DNA from: Paracentrotus lividus
Lineage: Eukaryota > Echinodermata > Echinoidea > Camarodonta > Echinidae
NCBI GenBank assembly: GCA_940671915.1
Contig: CALNVZ010000174.1
Coordinates: 16,240,220 to 16,304,219, forward strand
Length of the DNA stretch: 64,000 bases
Direction of reading: 5' to 3'
Both the position numbers and the translations under genes were made by a program. The notes under the pieces were generated by a model. That model was given only the letters and a program-made list of their open reading frames with translations, did not search any database and was not told the origin of the DNA. Below, one piece after another: positions 48,811 to 61,498 of this stretch. Numbering within the stretch: the first letter of the stretch is position 1; every line of letters begins with the position of its first letter.

Positions 48811-51800
48811 ATGGATTGTCAAAATCGTATAACGGAGGGTGAAAACGTCATTCTGAAGAAAGGAAATAGCTTAAAAGTATACAGGGTTCTCAAAAAAGAG
48901 TGAGTTGTAAATGTTGAAGATTACCGTTCAGTCCCATATGTTGTATTGTATGTTAGCAGGTCAGTGCCCTGTAATTGTGCCACGCTTTATTTCAGTTTGT
49001 TAATTAATTATCAGAACAATGCAAGCAACCTGAACAAAATAAAAGAGTTGGGGTCTAGTTGAGATCTACAGAGGCAAAGCAAGAGCTGCCTGGATCAGCA
49101 ATAGGCCTATTTGTTGACTCCTAACTATATAGACTGTAGATGATTAGATCTAACAGTTAGATTTAAGCACTCATGATACGATGTCAATACTTTAGTATTG
49201 ACCTCGTGGACCAAACTGCCATATTTTGGGGAAAATTTTGCAACCTTGTCAATGTTGTTTTATCTAAGGTTTTTCTCCTTTTTGCAATCACTTTCTGCTC
49301 CAAAATTAGTAGTAGTATAATTATGTCTATGACTATGTCAATATAAGACATAGTGAATAAGTTTTGGAAAAATTTCAAATCAAAATCATGAAAAAAAATT
49401 AAAACATCACTGAATTTTTTTCCCTCTCCCGCCCAAAAACGTGCGGGGAAATTTTCAGAAAGTGGACTTTAAAAAATAATTTTTCATCCAAGAAGAAAAA
49501 AGAAAACTTAAAAACATCAGGGATAGTAAAAGGAACATCCAAACACTCAGTTATTGAAGAAAGATAAGTGAAAATGTGATTTTAAAAAGTGAAAAATTAA
49601 GTTTGTTTTCTGAAAGTTTTCTCACTGAGTCCTGTCATTAGTCCCAGATGGTTCAGTTGCTTGTGGTTCAGTTGCTTGTGGATTTAAGTTGGATCTAACG
49701 TTAAATAACGTTACTTGTTATAACATTACTCGTTAGGCCTAAAAACTGTTAGAAGGAAAGGTAATTACACGTTTAGGTCGTTTGATGTAGTTCAAACAAG
49801 GCTTAAAATATGTATTAGGAAAAGGAGTTAAAGATACCTCATTTGTATCAGAGGAATCTTTAATTTTTTAAAAATCATTTAGTAGTAACCACATACGTTC
49901 GACCTCAGTTCCCGTCGCAAAGCGACGGGAACTGGTCAGTCTAGTTGACTCCTTGATACACCCTACAGCAGAACAAATGTTCAATAAAATTTGGAGAGAG
50001 TGAGAGACGTATCAATTAGAAACAAGATTAAAGAAAGATAAGTAGAGAAGGGGTCTATGATGGGGTGAGGCATAGTTCGCGCAAATTTCAAGAATATTAA
50101 AAATGCGACATTCAATCAAGAATTACTTTTATTTTAGATTTCTACACAAAATCCACGAAAACTATAGATACTAGCCTAGGGATCGCGGCCGCTTCACGTT
50201 TATGACATCTTCCTATATATCGCAGTTATTTCCCCTTTTTCTTTGAAGATCAAATCATTTAAAATGAAAAATATAAAGTCTACATGTTCTGAAACTAGTA
50301 CAAATTGACATATTTTACCATGAAACTTAGATTCACTATTTTTAAGTGTATAATCTTACATTTTACAGAGACAATCCCGTCACTCTGTAGCTGTTGAAAA
50401 TGCTGCCATCGTAGAAGCTAGAAATTATCATCATGCGCAAGATTTGAGTTCCGGGTTTAATTTTCGTCCTCACATCCTCGCAAATGATCGGAAAAACATA
50501 AATTTTTTTGATAAATTAATGCTTGCAAACTCAAGATTCATTCCATGAGGAAAGCTTGACAATCGGTTATTAAATCTGTCTTTATCACGTCATTCTTTGA
50601 ATCAAATTGATTTTGTGAAATTCTTCTCGATTTTCTACTCTAAAATATCATTTTAATATCACCAGCGCCGTTCCATTCCCATGGATAAATGGATTCGCGA
50701 AGGTTTTTCCTTCATGAAATTACTATTCGGCAAGTTTGAAAATGTGTCTCATTTTACCTCAAAGACCAAACACAAAGCAATGACTGATATAAAAAGTCAT
50801 CGATTTGACTTGAGTTGCAATGTGGTCTTTGTTAATGTATGTAAATTTTATGCATGATTTTAACAACAATACCTGAGAATAATCCGCATTGACTTCGCAG
50901 CTGCGGGCCTTCCACTCTCTATTCACATCTCGGGTGGTTGCGTGGTCATTTTATCACCTCTCTTTATTTTTTTTCCCGACATTTTTTGTTCCCTCTGACT
51001 TAAATATCTTCTCATTGCCAATATTTTTGTCTGTTCTTTTCATTTTTTTATATGGAGATAAAATAATTTTTTTTAATTTCAAGTTTCATAATCCTGACAC
51101 AACCCCTTTTTTCATCTTTTTTTTTTAATTTTTTTTTTTAGATAGGTCTCAACATTGTTGTTCTTGTTTTGTTTGTTTCTCATTGCCATCCCACTTTTCC
51201 AAATAATCTTTTGAATATAATTTCTTGTGATTGTTTTTTTGTTTTTTTTTTTTTTCTTGTTCTTCTCCACTTTTTTTTTTCAGTCTGACCCTCATTTTAA
51301 GTTCCAGAACCTAGATGTAACACCCCTTATACCATCATCATAGTTTTATTTTAAAATACTTTATTAGACATCAAAATAAATACAACAAAACCCTATGCTC
51401 ACACTCTTGATCGATCCTGGGTCGGTTAACAGCTTTCCTCTAAAGTAATTAGAATAATAAAAAGAAAGTGTATATTATATATAAAGTATATAGCAAAAAG
51501 AATATATATATTGTGTTAGGAAACAATAGTAATAAAATGATATAAAACATTAAATCATGGGTGATGGTACATATAAATTTTCACTGAGATTGGCGAGTCA
51601 ACATTCAACAACCCAGATCTCAAAAGATGAATAACAGGCCTTAAATTTCGTTACTTTTAGGGCAAGGCCATTTTCCCTCCAAAATTTAGGGCACTTTGTC
51701 CAATTCAAAGGGCATCCACGGCCATTTTTTTCTCATAAAAAGGGCATCGACGGCCTTTTTTTTTTTCTTCTTCTTTTTTCTAAAATAAAGCCAGGTCGGC

Positions 51801-54800
51801 AGATGGTGATTTTCTGTTTAAAAATACTGCCTTTTCTGTATGAGGAAAACACAAAATTCCTTTCCACAGTGATTTGGCAATGAAAAATCTGTTTGGCTGT
51901 CCATAAAATGTAACTACCACTGACATATTTGTTTAAAAATAATAACTGTGATAAAGTTAGAGCACATCCAAAACCCAGGCCAGTGGGAATGAAATAAACA
52001 GGGATGTCTTGCTATTACTCCTGTCAGATGGCCATTAAACTCCCCAGGAGGTCGTGGGGAGCTCTGCAACAACCTCATAGGATTATCCAATAAAAGTTAT
52101 GTTCTGTATTACTTTTAGAGACTTTAATGTGACAAAATAGTGACATATTTCCCATTTTATTGTTGATATTAGAGTCCTTCAGGAAAGGGCAATAAATTTC
52201 CTAAAAGGGCACGTCCGGCCACTTGGAAAAAAAGGCAAGGCCAAAATGGCCTTGACTTGATCTATTTTCCCTTGGGCATCACGGCCAGAGACATGGGCAA
52301 CGACGGCATGGCCTTAGATGGCCTCCGTGAAATTTATGCCCTGGAATAAGTGCCTCCCCCCACTTCCCAGGCTAGACCTATAGGGCCTAACTTGGCTATA
52401 TATTCATAATAAATTTACATATTCACGTAATTATCTTTCTTATTGTATCTTACCAAGAAGTTAACTTGAGTATATAGTTTGCCCCTGATAGGGAGTTCTA
52501 CTCACAATAACAGATCCTCAAAAATATGCGGTAGAATGTGTATATTGAAATTGCATGTTTGAATCGCCATAACTCCGTAACGAATGGTTGGATTTCCAAA
52601 ATTTTGTTTGTTTTGAATTTCTCTTATCAATGCCTTTAATTTGAGGTATCATTTGTTTACTATACTTATTGTTTTAATTTGGGGGTAACATAGCTATAGA
52701 TACCAATTAAACGGCAAAAGTCTAAACTCCGAATCGCCGAACAAAGAAGTGAACTAGGTCAAAGGGTTTTGACGATATCGCGATTTCAAAATTCTATGTC
52801 GATCGAACGATCGCGCATTCTGCTGAAAAAGTCCGAAAACAGTGAGACCTTAATTCCCGCACGGGCGTTTGAAAAACATTTATCAAGAAATTCCATCAGT
52901 CTAAGGAAAGAAATAAGTCAAAATTTCATAGAATGAGATGATATTAATATTATTGCACAATTTTGATGACATTAACTTGGAAAATGATGATTCCCAGACC
53001 CTTGTTGGGAAGGTCGGATTTTTCGGAACGGACACGCAATTTTCTGATGTTTGGTCAATAATTTCACAATTCGATGCACCGTACCGTGACGAAAGTTTGA
53101 CTCTTAAGCAATTTTCGTTCCCTCTTTCTGATGGTGCTATCGTATTTTCACGATATTAATTACTTTATGAGATATCCGGCGTGCGTGAACTAATGTCACT
53201 CGCGAATTATGGTCACACCACCATAGGCCTACTTGTAACTTAAAACTGCTCTTTAACGTTCTTTCATTGTTAATATTAGGGCTGTAAGTGTATTTGAGAG
53301 TTATTTTAGATATGGATTGATATTATACAGTATAGATCTAGACTCATTAATTTTGAACTTATTTTGAAATAGAAATCTACCTTTAATTTTTTTTTTTAAG
53401 AATTTCAGTTTTATTTCTTTATTATTCATCTCAGGAAAGTATTTTTGGAGAAGAGGCATTTTTCTCTTGGTCCAATCATCGGCCATCCCTATGGATCAAC
53501 ATGGGAACTTCAGAATGGTGGCCTTGTCCAAGTTCTAGAGAAAACAGAATCACAAGACTTAGCTGGACAGATAGGTTGGTTTCATCGTGAATTTATTTGC
53601 AAGTAGGAAGTTGTAGAGTATTATTTATCATATCTCTCTTGTAACCCCACCTACTGCTTCTTTCTCTCCCTTTGTCTCTCCTTTTCTTATTTTCCATTTT
53701 TTGCCTCTCCTCTGCAAGAATTGTAAAACTGTAATTCTCAATTTCATTTTATGAGTCCTAATTTTCTGTATTTCCATTCCAAATCCCTAAAATGCAATAT
53801 ACTTTGTTTTTTATTTGTAAATTCTCATATTAATGTTATAAAGCAGTTTAACTTTGTCTTTTTGTGTATAAACTTCTTGTTTTCGTTGTCATGAAGATAA
53901 TATCTTGTCCTATTTTTTTTTCCAGAAAAAGGAGGTACAGATAATAGAGCAATCTTAGACAATGATGCATCACAGAAGCTTGATAAAGAAGACATCATGG
54001 ACTTGAAAGAACAAGGGAAGAGTGGACAGGTAACCAAAATTAAAATTAACATAAATAACATAGAAATAACATAACTTGATGTTTTTAAAAGATTGAATTT
54101 CTAATCAAACTAATGATACTTGATTTTTGTGTGTCAAATCTATGGCTTGATTATGTAATTTTGTGTTGAGACTATCATGAAATTAGAGGTTCTTTATTTA
54201 TAAATTCCAATTGCTTTGTACTTGTCAAAAATTTGCCATTACAAATTTCTTTGCTGTTACCATTTAACTAATTTGAAATTATCATAAAGTTAGTTATATC
54301 ATTGACCTGTATCTTTATTTTAGTTTTGTATAGTTTACTTTTACAACACAGCATCAATCTGATGGTTCAACACCTAAGAATTAATCCTATGCTGGAATTC
54401 ATTTCCAGGTGTTGTATACAGTTGTATACTGTCTCATATTTTCCCTTATGAGCAAGTCAGGTTTTAAACTGATCATTTTAGTTTCCGTTGCTGGATTTGG
54501 AATCGTAGTATATACATGACTTACAAAATAGACTAATTTCATTCTACAATATATTGTTTATATTCTGGTGCCTCTCTGCAGGAAATCATTGAGCATTTGG
54601 TTGAGAATAGTGCAACCTTCAATGAAAAAACAGTGTATTCCAAGGCAAAGTACCTGAAAAAGAAACGAAACAAGTAAGTTTTAAAATATTTGTTCTCTTG
54701 AAATTTTTCTTCAGCAAATCATGTACTACTACTAGTGTTGCAAATTCGAGTTCCCTACGTGATCCAAGTATAACTCTCTGTATAAATTTAAATTACAACA

Positions 54801-57800
54801 TATTATTATTATTTATAATTATTTATAATTGCCATTGGCACCTTGAAGAAGAGTGCATATCACTGATAATGCTCTCTTGTATCCATAGGACTTCAAAATA
54901 TAGTGAATAAGAACAAAAACGATATATTCTGTATCATTTTGCTAGGCACATCATGCGATTTGTTGTACTGCGACCCTGTACTAGACTCCTGTGTGAAATG
55001 TACTTCAACAGAGCTCCTTCCAAAAATGTGTAAGTATTGACCCTTAGACTCAACTCTTTCCCCTATTACCTATTTTATGTTTAAACTGCATTTTTGATTC
55101 AATCTTGTTGACAAAACTAGATCTATGCAGGCATTAGAAAATTATATTTCAATAAACCCTTTTTATATTGAAACCAGGTTCTACTGCACTGCCTGATATA
55201 ATGTCTGTTGTGTCTTAAACTCTGCTTGTGAGGATTTAATGTTTCTTTTAGTAGTCATCCTTGTTTACACTTTTTGCAATGTCATGAAATTATATTATAC
55301 AGTTGCTGCAAGCAACACCATGTATGTTAGCACATAGAGTCCTGGGCCCCATGAAATGATGCTTTGAGTTCAATCTGAATTGACTACTTGTAAAATGTCA
55401 CAGGCCCTTATCTTTTGAGATAAAAGGTTTTCTTCAAAAGCACCCATCCTCCACATATCCCTCAATTATCATGCTATATTATCCAACAGACAAATCCGTG
55501 TTGACACGATGGCCCAGCTCCTGACAGGGAGTAACGTCCAATCAGGAAGCAAGGTGATGGTTATGGAGCACTGTCAGGGTCTGCTGGTGGGAGCCATTAT
55601 GGAGAGACTTGGAGGTGAGGTTTACTCTCAAAGATTCATTGTCATTTGGTCTACAGTATAGAGTAATGACATTTGGGCAATTCCATGCTTTTGTTTGGCC
55701 ATATGTGTGGTGGACAAAAAAAAAACATATTTGATCCATTGGGAATTAAAATATACAGTATTAGGAGGAGACCAAAAAAAGCCAATCAAATTTGGTTTGG
55801 TGCTGCTTGGAGGATGTTAATCATGTTAATGTATTCCATGTGAAGATAGGATACACATAGTCACAAGGACTTTTGAAGGCATAAAACAACAAAATATAAA
55901 TTCTTGGAACCATTGTGGTGTTTTCTTTCATAGGTAATGGAACAGTTGTTCATTTTCACACCGAAGAGCATCCAATGCATACAGCTCTTCAAGCTTTCAA
56001 CTTCACAAGAGAGAGTAAAGACACAGTGCTGAGAACTTTCAAACTCAAAGAAGTCTATGATACACTAGTCTTGAAGAAACAACCAGAGACAATCGCCATA
56101 GAATCTAATAATGATGCAAAGGACTTGAGTACAGAGAAGAAAGAAGAGACTTCGACTAAAGAATGCTTTGTAAGGGAGGAGACAGTTGCCATGGAAATAG
56201 ACCCAAGTAAAAATGCTACTCCAGAAACTGGTGCTACAGAAACAATGGAAATTGTATCATTGGCTACAAAAGAAACAAGTGAGGTTGAAACCACAGATGC
56301 AGGGACCAGTGAAGGGTTGCCCAATTCAACGGATGCAGTGGCTGAGGGGAAGGAGGAGAAACCATCAAACAACATTTCGGATACCACAGACAATGAACAG
56401 AAGAGAAAGGTACAAGTATTAATTACTAAATGACTGTACCTTCTTCTCACTTCATCTTGATGCCTGTACAATGATAAAGAATATAATTTCTTCTTCTTCT
56501 CCTTCTTCCAGTACTGTGCATATAAACCTCCAAGGATTATCATTGCACCACAGTTGGGTGTCTGAAAAATTCCCCTAAAAATGTCCCCAAAAAAGGAACG
56601 TATATACAATATATAAAAAAAAATCTCATATTATGAGAACATATTTTAGGAGAAACATTACAAATATTCCAGTTAGAAAGATCTATTTCTTCTGAATTTA
56701 CATCTACTATATTAAGAATTTAAAGTTGTCCATCAAAATTCATTAACATTGCAAAAATAAAGTACTTGAACTGATTAGCTATTATTTTTTTTTGCATTCT
56801 CATAGAAGGCCCCGAGTTCCTTTGAAGTTATATTCTGTTTATACTCTTATTCAACTTTGTGGGGCCTTTGATGTTCATCTTAATTTTTAATATTAATCTT
56901 AATATTGTGTATGTATCTCTCACCTTCCAACCTTCTTAAGTTAACTTGATACTGTACAATAATTAAAATTAAATTTATTAATACATGCCTTTTGACAGTG
57001 TTCGGATGCAGATTTTGAGATGAGGAGAGAAAAAAAGAGGCAGAAGCTTGATAAACTTGCCAAAACAAGAGAAATGCTGCTTGAGAAGAACATGGATTCG
57101 TAAGTACCAAATTTTTGTGCACTTAGAGAGCTAGCAATCAAATTTTTCAAGTATTTGTAAGTATTTTATGTATTACGTATGCTCATATTTACTTTGCATT
57201 TTATTTATGGGTTTTTTTTGTTTTTTTTCTTCAAGAATTGAGGAGGAACACTGGCAGCAACCATGCTGGTATGATGCACAGACTCAACTCAATAGTATTT
57301 CAGTCCTCAAATATGAAAGCTTTTTGAAATGTCACATATTTTTATACATATGTATAATGTACAAGCTGAACATTTTTCATGAAGGTTTTATTTTGCAAAT
57401 TTTGCAAGTTAAAACTTGCCAAAATTTCCTCCTCATTGTAGGAATGAAAACATCACAAAAATTGTGAAATTAGGCCACACAAATTTACCCAAAAAATATA
57501 TGTTCAAAGTTTAGACTTGTAACAGAATATATGTTATTACATTTCTGTAATCTCCTGTACTAATATGCATTTGTTGTTGGTGTTTGTGAATATATCCAGA
57601 TTACTGATTGCGACAAAGTTCCACCCAGCCCCGGTCCTTTTAGCTCTAATTGACCATCTAGCTTTATCAAGACCTTTTGTCGTCTTTTCGCCTTACAAAG
57701 AGGTAAGATACATAACGCACTTCCTTTATTGAATATTTTCCTAGACAATTGGGAAAGCGAGTACAGTTCACTCCCATTATGATAAACAAGGATATGAATT

Positions 57801-59588
57801 TCATTATAACAAGGTCCTTAGTTATAATAATGCATGATTATTCGTTTGGATAGTGACATAACTTGCTGGGTCTCAGGTGTCTCATTATAATGGGGGTGGA
57901 CTGTACATAATACTGACTGCAATACAAATATGAAGCATTTATTAATTGAATAATACTGGCTTAACAAATGGCACTGGCCTATCAAAGTAGAAATGATCTA
58001 ATAGTCATCTTCCTGCAAATGCAACCATCCTTTTTGCTATTATATAGTGTTTCTTTATTTGGGAAGTAGTTCTATTTCTTTTATTCAGACACCAAATGCG
58101 AATTTAACAGCATATCCTCATTAACAAGGAGTGTGCCACAAATTGACTAGATATGTGATTTTAACACCACATAAATATGCAACGGGGTCATTTAGTTGCA
58201 AAAATATTTGTACGCTTATACAATAATTGTACCAAAAAAAAACTAATAAGGGGTCATTACACATTGTCACAGGATTTTGAAAAGATCCATAGTATATCAT
58301 TATTGAGGGATAAACTAAAAAATGCTTTTATATTTCATACATATTCCTTTCTTTCTTTCCTACACTCTCTCTGTTTCATTTATCATGTCTTCTTGTCAAA
58401 ATATGTTTATGATTCTAATATTATTCTTTGTTCTCCCTAGGCTCTAATAGAATGCTATGTGAAGCTTCGTGAGAGGGGAGGGGTTATCAATCTCAATGTG
58501 ACAGAAACATGGCACAGAGAATACCAGGTAGGTACAGAATACTGCTCTTGGACATAGAGGTGCAAATCACTGGAAACAGGGTGAATTGTTTATCATACAG
58601 TACAGTCAACTCCTGTTAAAACCAATTGCTTAGGACCAAGCAAATTTCCATGCTGCAATTAAATCTTGTTTAACTGAACATAAAGGCACATACACATGTG
58701 CAAATGTTGTTGATTTTATATTTTATGGCGGTTTCATTCATTATATAAATATTTACGTCTTATCATTTACTGGGTTTTTTTTTTTTTTTTCCTTTCCTTT
58801 TTTTAAATTTTTTTTTAAAGAAAATAAAATAATTAGGGTTTTTCCTGTTGAAAAGATCTTTTTTAACTAAAGCCTTGCTTAATGATAATCAAGAAATTTG
58901 CATCCATATATCTGTTGTATATGTCTCTCATGAAATACTGACCTCATCCTTGTAAAGAAAAAAGAATTATAATAAATAAAAGAAGAGAAATTAAAGTATA
59001 GGTATTTTGAACAGATGGAATGAAGAGAAGAAAGAAAGGGTCATAAACTCCAATCCTGCACCCGTACCGCAGTGCGGGTTACGTCTATCCCGTTGATGTG
59101 GTACATCAACATTGGTGAAGTCTTGGTCACATGTTTGGAATTGGTATTAGAAGAATCGCCTTATCATAGTGAGATCTTGTTATATCCATGCTCATTGTTA
59201 TGAGAGTTGACTGTAGGTATATTTTCAAAAAATCAAAAATGATTGAAAAAAATATTGAAAGCCAAATTTATTTGAAACCACACCTAACTCCTAGATATAG
59301 CTTGATTTCCTCATGTTTTGTTGCTTACTACTGGTTATTGTACAGCATGTATATGCTACAGGATTTCATTTATACTTCAAAGTATTTCCCTTAGCTCAAG
59401 GGAATTTTTTTTATAACTAAGTTACATTGTATTAGACTTTATGTGAGTTATTACTTTCTGAATTCGTGTTTTAATCACTCATAATTTTTTTTCCCCTACA
59501 GGTTCTACCTGAGAGGACCCACCCACTGGTTACAATGAATAATGCTGGAGGATACATACTGTCTGGATTGCATGTGGGAAAGGCCTGA
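48811..59588 (+). CDS. TRMT6: TRMT6, non-catalytic subunit of tRNA m1A58 methyltransferase, 11 exons, 495 aa
   Basis: Exons: 48811-48899, 53435-53574, 53926-54029, 54582-54673, 54946-55029, 55490-55614, 55934-56409, 56999-57099, 57600-57702, 58441-58527 and 59502-59588. All are GT-AG with agreeing phases. TRMT6 pairs with catalytic TRMT61A to methylate N1 of A58 in initiator and other tRNAs in the nucleus, and contributes to tRNA binding. The N-terminal barrel region reads ITEGENVILKKG and GPIIGHPYGSTWE. Next come DNRAILDNDASQKL and a helical segment with VDTMAQLLTGSNVQSGSKVM. Exon 7 adds a Glu/Thr-rich low-complexity insert (about residues 255-370). The C-terminal Rossmann-like lobe has KFHPAPVLLALIDHLA, KLRERGGVINL and GGYILSG. 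Length matches human TRMT6 (497 aa). The start at 48811 gives the usual short leader. Intron 1 is 4.5 kb. Confidence 0.95.
49906..49944 (+). other. Helitron-like 3' terminus: hairpin followed by CTAG
   Basis: A perfect 13-bp stem CAGTTCCCGTCGC/GCGACGGGAACTG with an AAA loop is followed six bases later by CTAG and then T. A hairpin shortly before CTRR and a T target is the signature of a Helitron 3' end. No 5' TC end or Rep/helicase frame was identified. Confidence 0.5.
51635..52343. mobile_element. Non-autonomous element in TRMT6 intron 1 with CAGG-CTTAAATTTC ends
   Basis: Left CAGGCCTTAAATTTCG; right CGTGAAATTTATGCCCTG. Flanking GAATAA occurs on both sides (51629-51634 and 52344-52349). Inside, GGGCAT-ACGGCC motifs recur. 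The CAG-start ends suggest a hAT relative, although only six duplicated bases are seen. Confidence 0.65.
57765..57903. mobile_element. TA-flanked miniature element in TRMT6 intron 9
   Basis: Left CAGTTCACTCCCATTATGAT; right TCATTATAATGGGGGTGGAC then TG, each next to TA. Member of the CAGTC-ACTC family. Confidence 0.65.
58603..59213. mobile_element. TA-flanked element in TRMT6 intron 10
   Basis: Left CAGTCAACTCCTGTTAAAAC; right GTTATGAGAGTTGACTG; TA on both sides. A T-rich tract lies inside. Larger than its relatives (611 bp). Confidence 0.55.
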
Positions 59589-60480
59589 ATTTGGAACACA
59601 CTCTTCTTTAGCATAAACCAAAGGTTCTCCACTGGACCATTTGCTCACTGCATTTTGAAAGAATTTACTTTTACTATGAAAATTTTTTCAATCAGTTAAG
59701 TAAGAAAACTAAGATCAGTTTATAGTAGTGAATAAAGCTGGTGGATTATGCACATTGCATGTAGGAAAGGCATGAATTGAGAAAGAACCTTCTATACTGT
59801 GGACCACAGGACCTTGTCAAACGCTGCATTTTGAAGAATTTCTTTTTACAAATTTTTAATCAGTTGGGTAGCACTACAACAAGAAATCTTAGATCAGTCT
59901 GTAGTAGTGAATAATGAAGGACGATACATATTGTTCAGATTGCATTTGGAAAAGGCATGACTCAGGGAAGATCCTTCTGTACCATGGACCATGACAGGAC
60001 TTCATGAAACAATGCACTTTACATGAATTTCTTTTTAACAAATTTTTAATCAGTTGTGTAGTACTACAACAAGAAAAGTCAGATCAGGCTATAGGGTCAT
60101 GCATAATGTTGTATTTTAAAAGAATTTCTTTTCCAGCACAATTAATTGGGGCAGATTCTTCTGTAAGCCAAACCAATAGGATCACTTATTAATGAACCTT
60201 GCATTTTGAATGATTTTTCTTCTTCCAAGCAAATTTGAGTAAGTGTGTAGAAGAATCAGATCTTTCTTCGGAAAGCCCACGTGACTATGCATGTCATTAC
60301 ATTTTTAAATGAATTTCTTGTTACAAGCAAATTTTTAACCATTTGAATAGAACTAAAAAGTTTAGGCCTTCTATAGGGAAGAAGACATGATCTTGCATAA
60401 TATTGCATTTTAAATAATCTTTTATTTTACAATTGATTTTAAGACAATTGTTGTTTCTTCAGTTCTTGGTTTTAAAAAAA
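59535..60480 (+). repeat. Tandem units derived from the TRMT6 stop-codon region and 3' UTR
   Basis: Unit starts are about 59535, 59728, 59907 and, decayed, 60093 (spacings 193, 179 and about 186), with fainter remnants near 60190, 60300 and 60400. Each early unit opens with (A/G)TGAATAA-G, contains TTGCAT and GAAAAGGC or GGAAAGGC before TGA, and later carries TGCATTTTGAA-GAATTTC and TTTTTAATCAGTT. Unit 1 begins inside the last TRMT6 coding exon; the rest are 3' flank. An AATAAA poly(A) signal lies in unit 2 (59731). Confidence 0.82.
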
Positions 60481-60489
60481 TTTGTTACA

Positions 60490-60901
60490 TAGTATACTCT
60501 TGTTATAACGAGCACAGATACAAGATTACATTATAAAGAGGAGATTCTCTGAGTCCAAACGTCTAATTGTTTATGTGATCATGTGTTAAGTATGACAAGT
60601 GGGGTGTAACACAAAGACTTACGATTGATTGAAAGTTACGATTGATTTTTTCTCATTAGCCTCATCATGGACAGGATGCTCCAAAGTTGATGATCTTAAT
60701 CCTAATCTTAGCACTAACCCTACTCTTAATCATATCAAAATCTTAATCCATAACTGTACCTGGTTTCCAAATGAGGCTACCAAGAAAAAATCAATCGTAA
60801 CTTTTTATCAATCGTAAGTCTTTGTGTTACACCCCAAAGATTATGTTGAAATGAGATATTTAGCTCTGTTCGAAGTACCTTGTTATAATGAGAGTGGACT
60901 G
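60490..60901. mobile_element. CAGTC-ACTC family element containing a nested element
   Basis: Left TAGTATACTCTTGTTATAAC; right TTGTTATAATGAGAGTGGAC then TG before TA. The 60601-60835 element lies inside it. Confidence 0.5.
60601..60835. mobile_element. Miniature element with 50-bp terminal inverted repeats (GGGGTGTAACAC)
   Basis: Left GGGGTGTAACACAAAGACTT, continuing ACGATTGATTGAAAGTTACG; right CGTAACTTTTTATCAATCGT, then AAGTCTTTGTGTTACACCCC. The repeats match over about 55 bp around a 120-bp centre. Confidence 0.85.
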
Positions 60902-61498
60902 TAATGTGATTTTCCTCATTTTTCAAGAGTAATTTTAATTAGAGCTCGTAGTCAATGATTGGATGTGGATGATTGATGTTATTATTCTGATATTTTAATT
61001 TTCCAGGGTATTTACCCTTTCTCTAACATGATACCACCAAAAAATCGTCTTTGGATAAAGAATCTCCTAAGCACATGACAGTACAAATTCCTCTACAGAT
61101 TATAATTATAATTATGACACTAGGTAAATTTTTTACTCTCATAAAGTTCAAAATTTGGAGGTTTATGTATGTGTATTTTTATTTTTTCATTTTTTTTTTT
61201 TTTTTTTAGAAATCCATTTTTTAGTAGTACATGCACAAACATTGACAAAAAATATTACTTTTGATATTGTAATCTGCTACCAACACTTCTTACAATGACC
61301 TTTTGCTTATCACTAGAAAATATCAACATCACTATGATGGATTGTTCTATGTGAAGGTACACTTCTGGGAATATTAAAGAGACGGTTATTTTATACAGAA
61401 GCATTGTTCATGTTGTTTTTCTTTTTGTTGAAGTAATGTTTAGTATCCAGTCATTTTACACTTTCAGTTGCAATTGCCTCTAGGTACATACATATATA

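Noticed and set aside
50380-50460. - strand ATGGCAGCATTTTCAACA as an alternative NDUFV3 first exon
   Set aside because: It meets a stop after eight codons without a good donor. The exon at 48623-48579 encodes a proper presequence with a GTAAGT donor in phase.
56055-56609. 184-codon - strand frame
   Set aside because: It is antisense to TRMT6 exon 7, whose repetitive Glu/Thr codons give Ser/Val-rich shadow frames.
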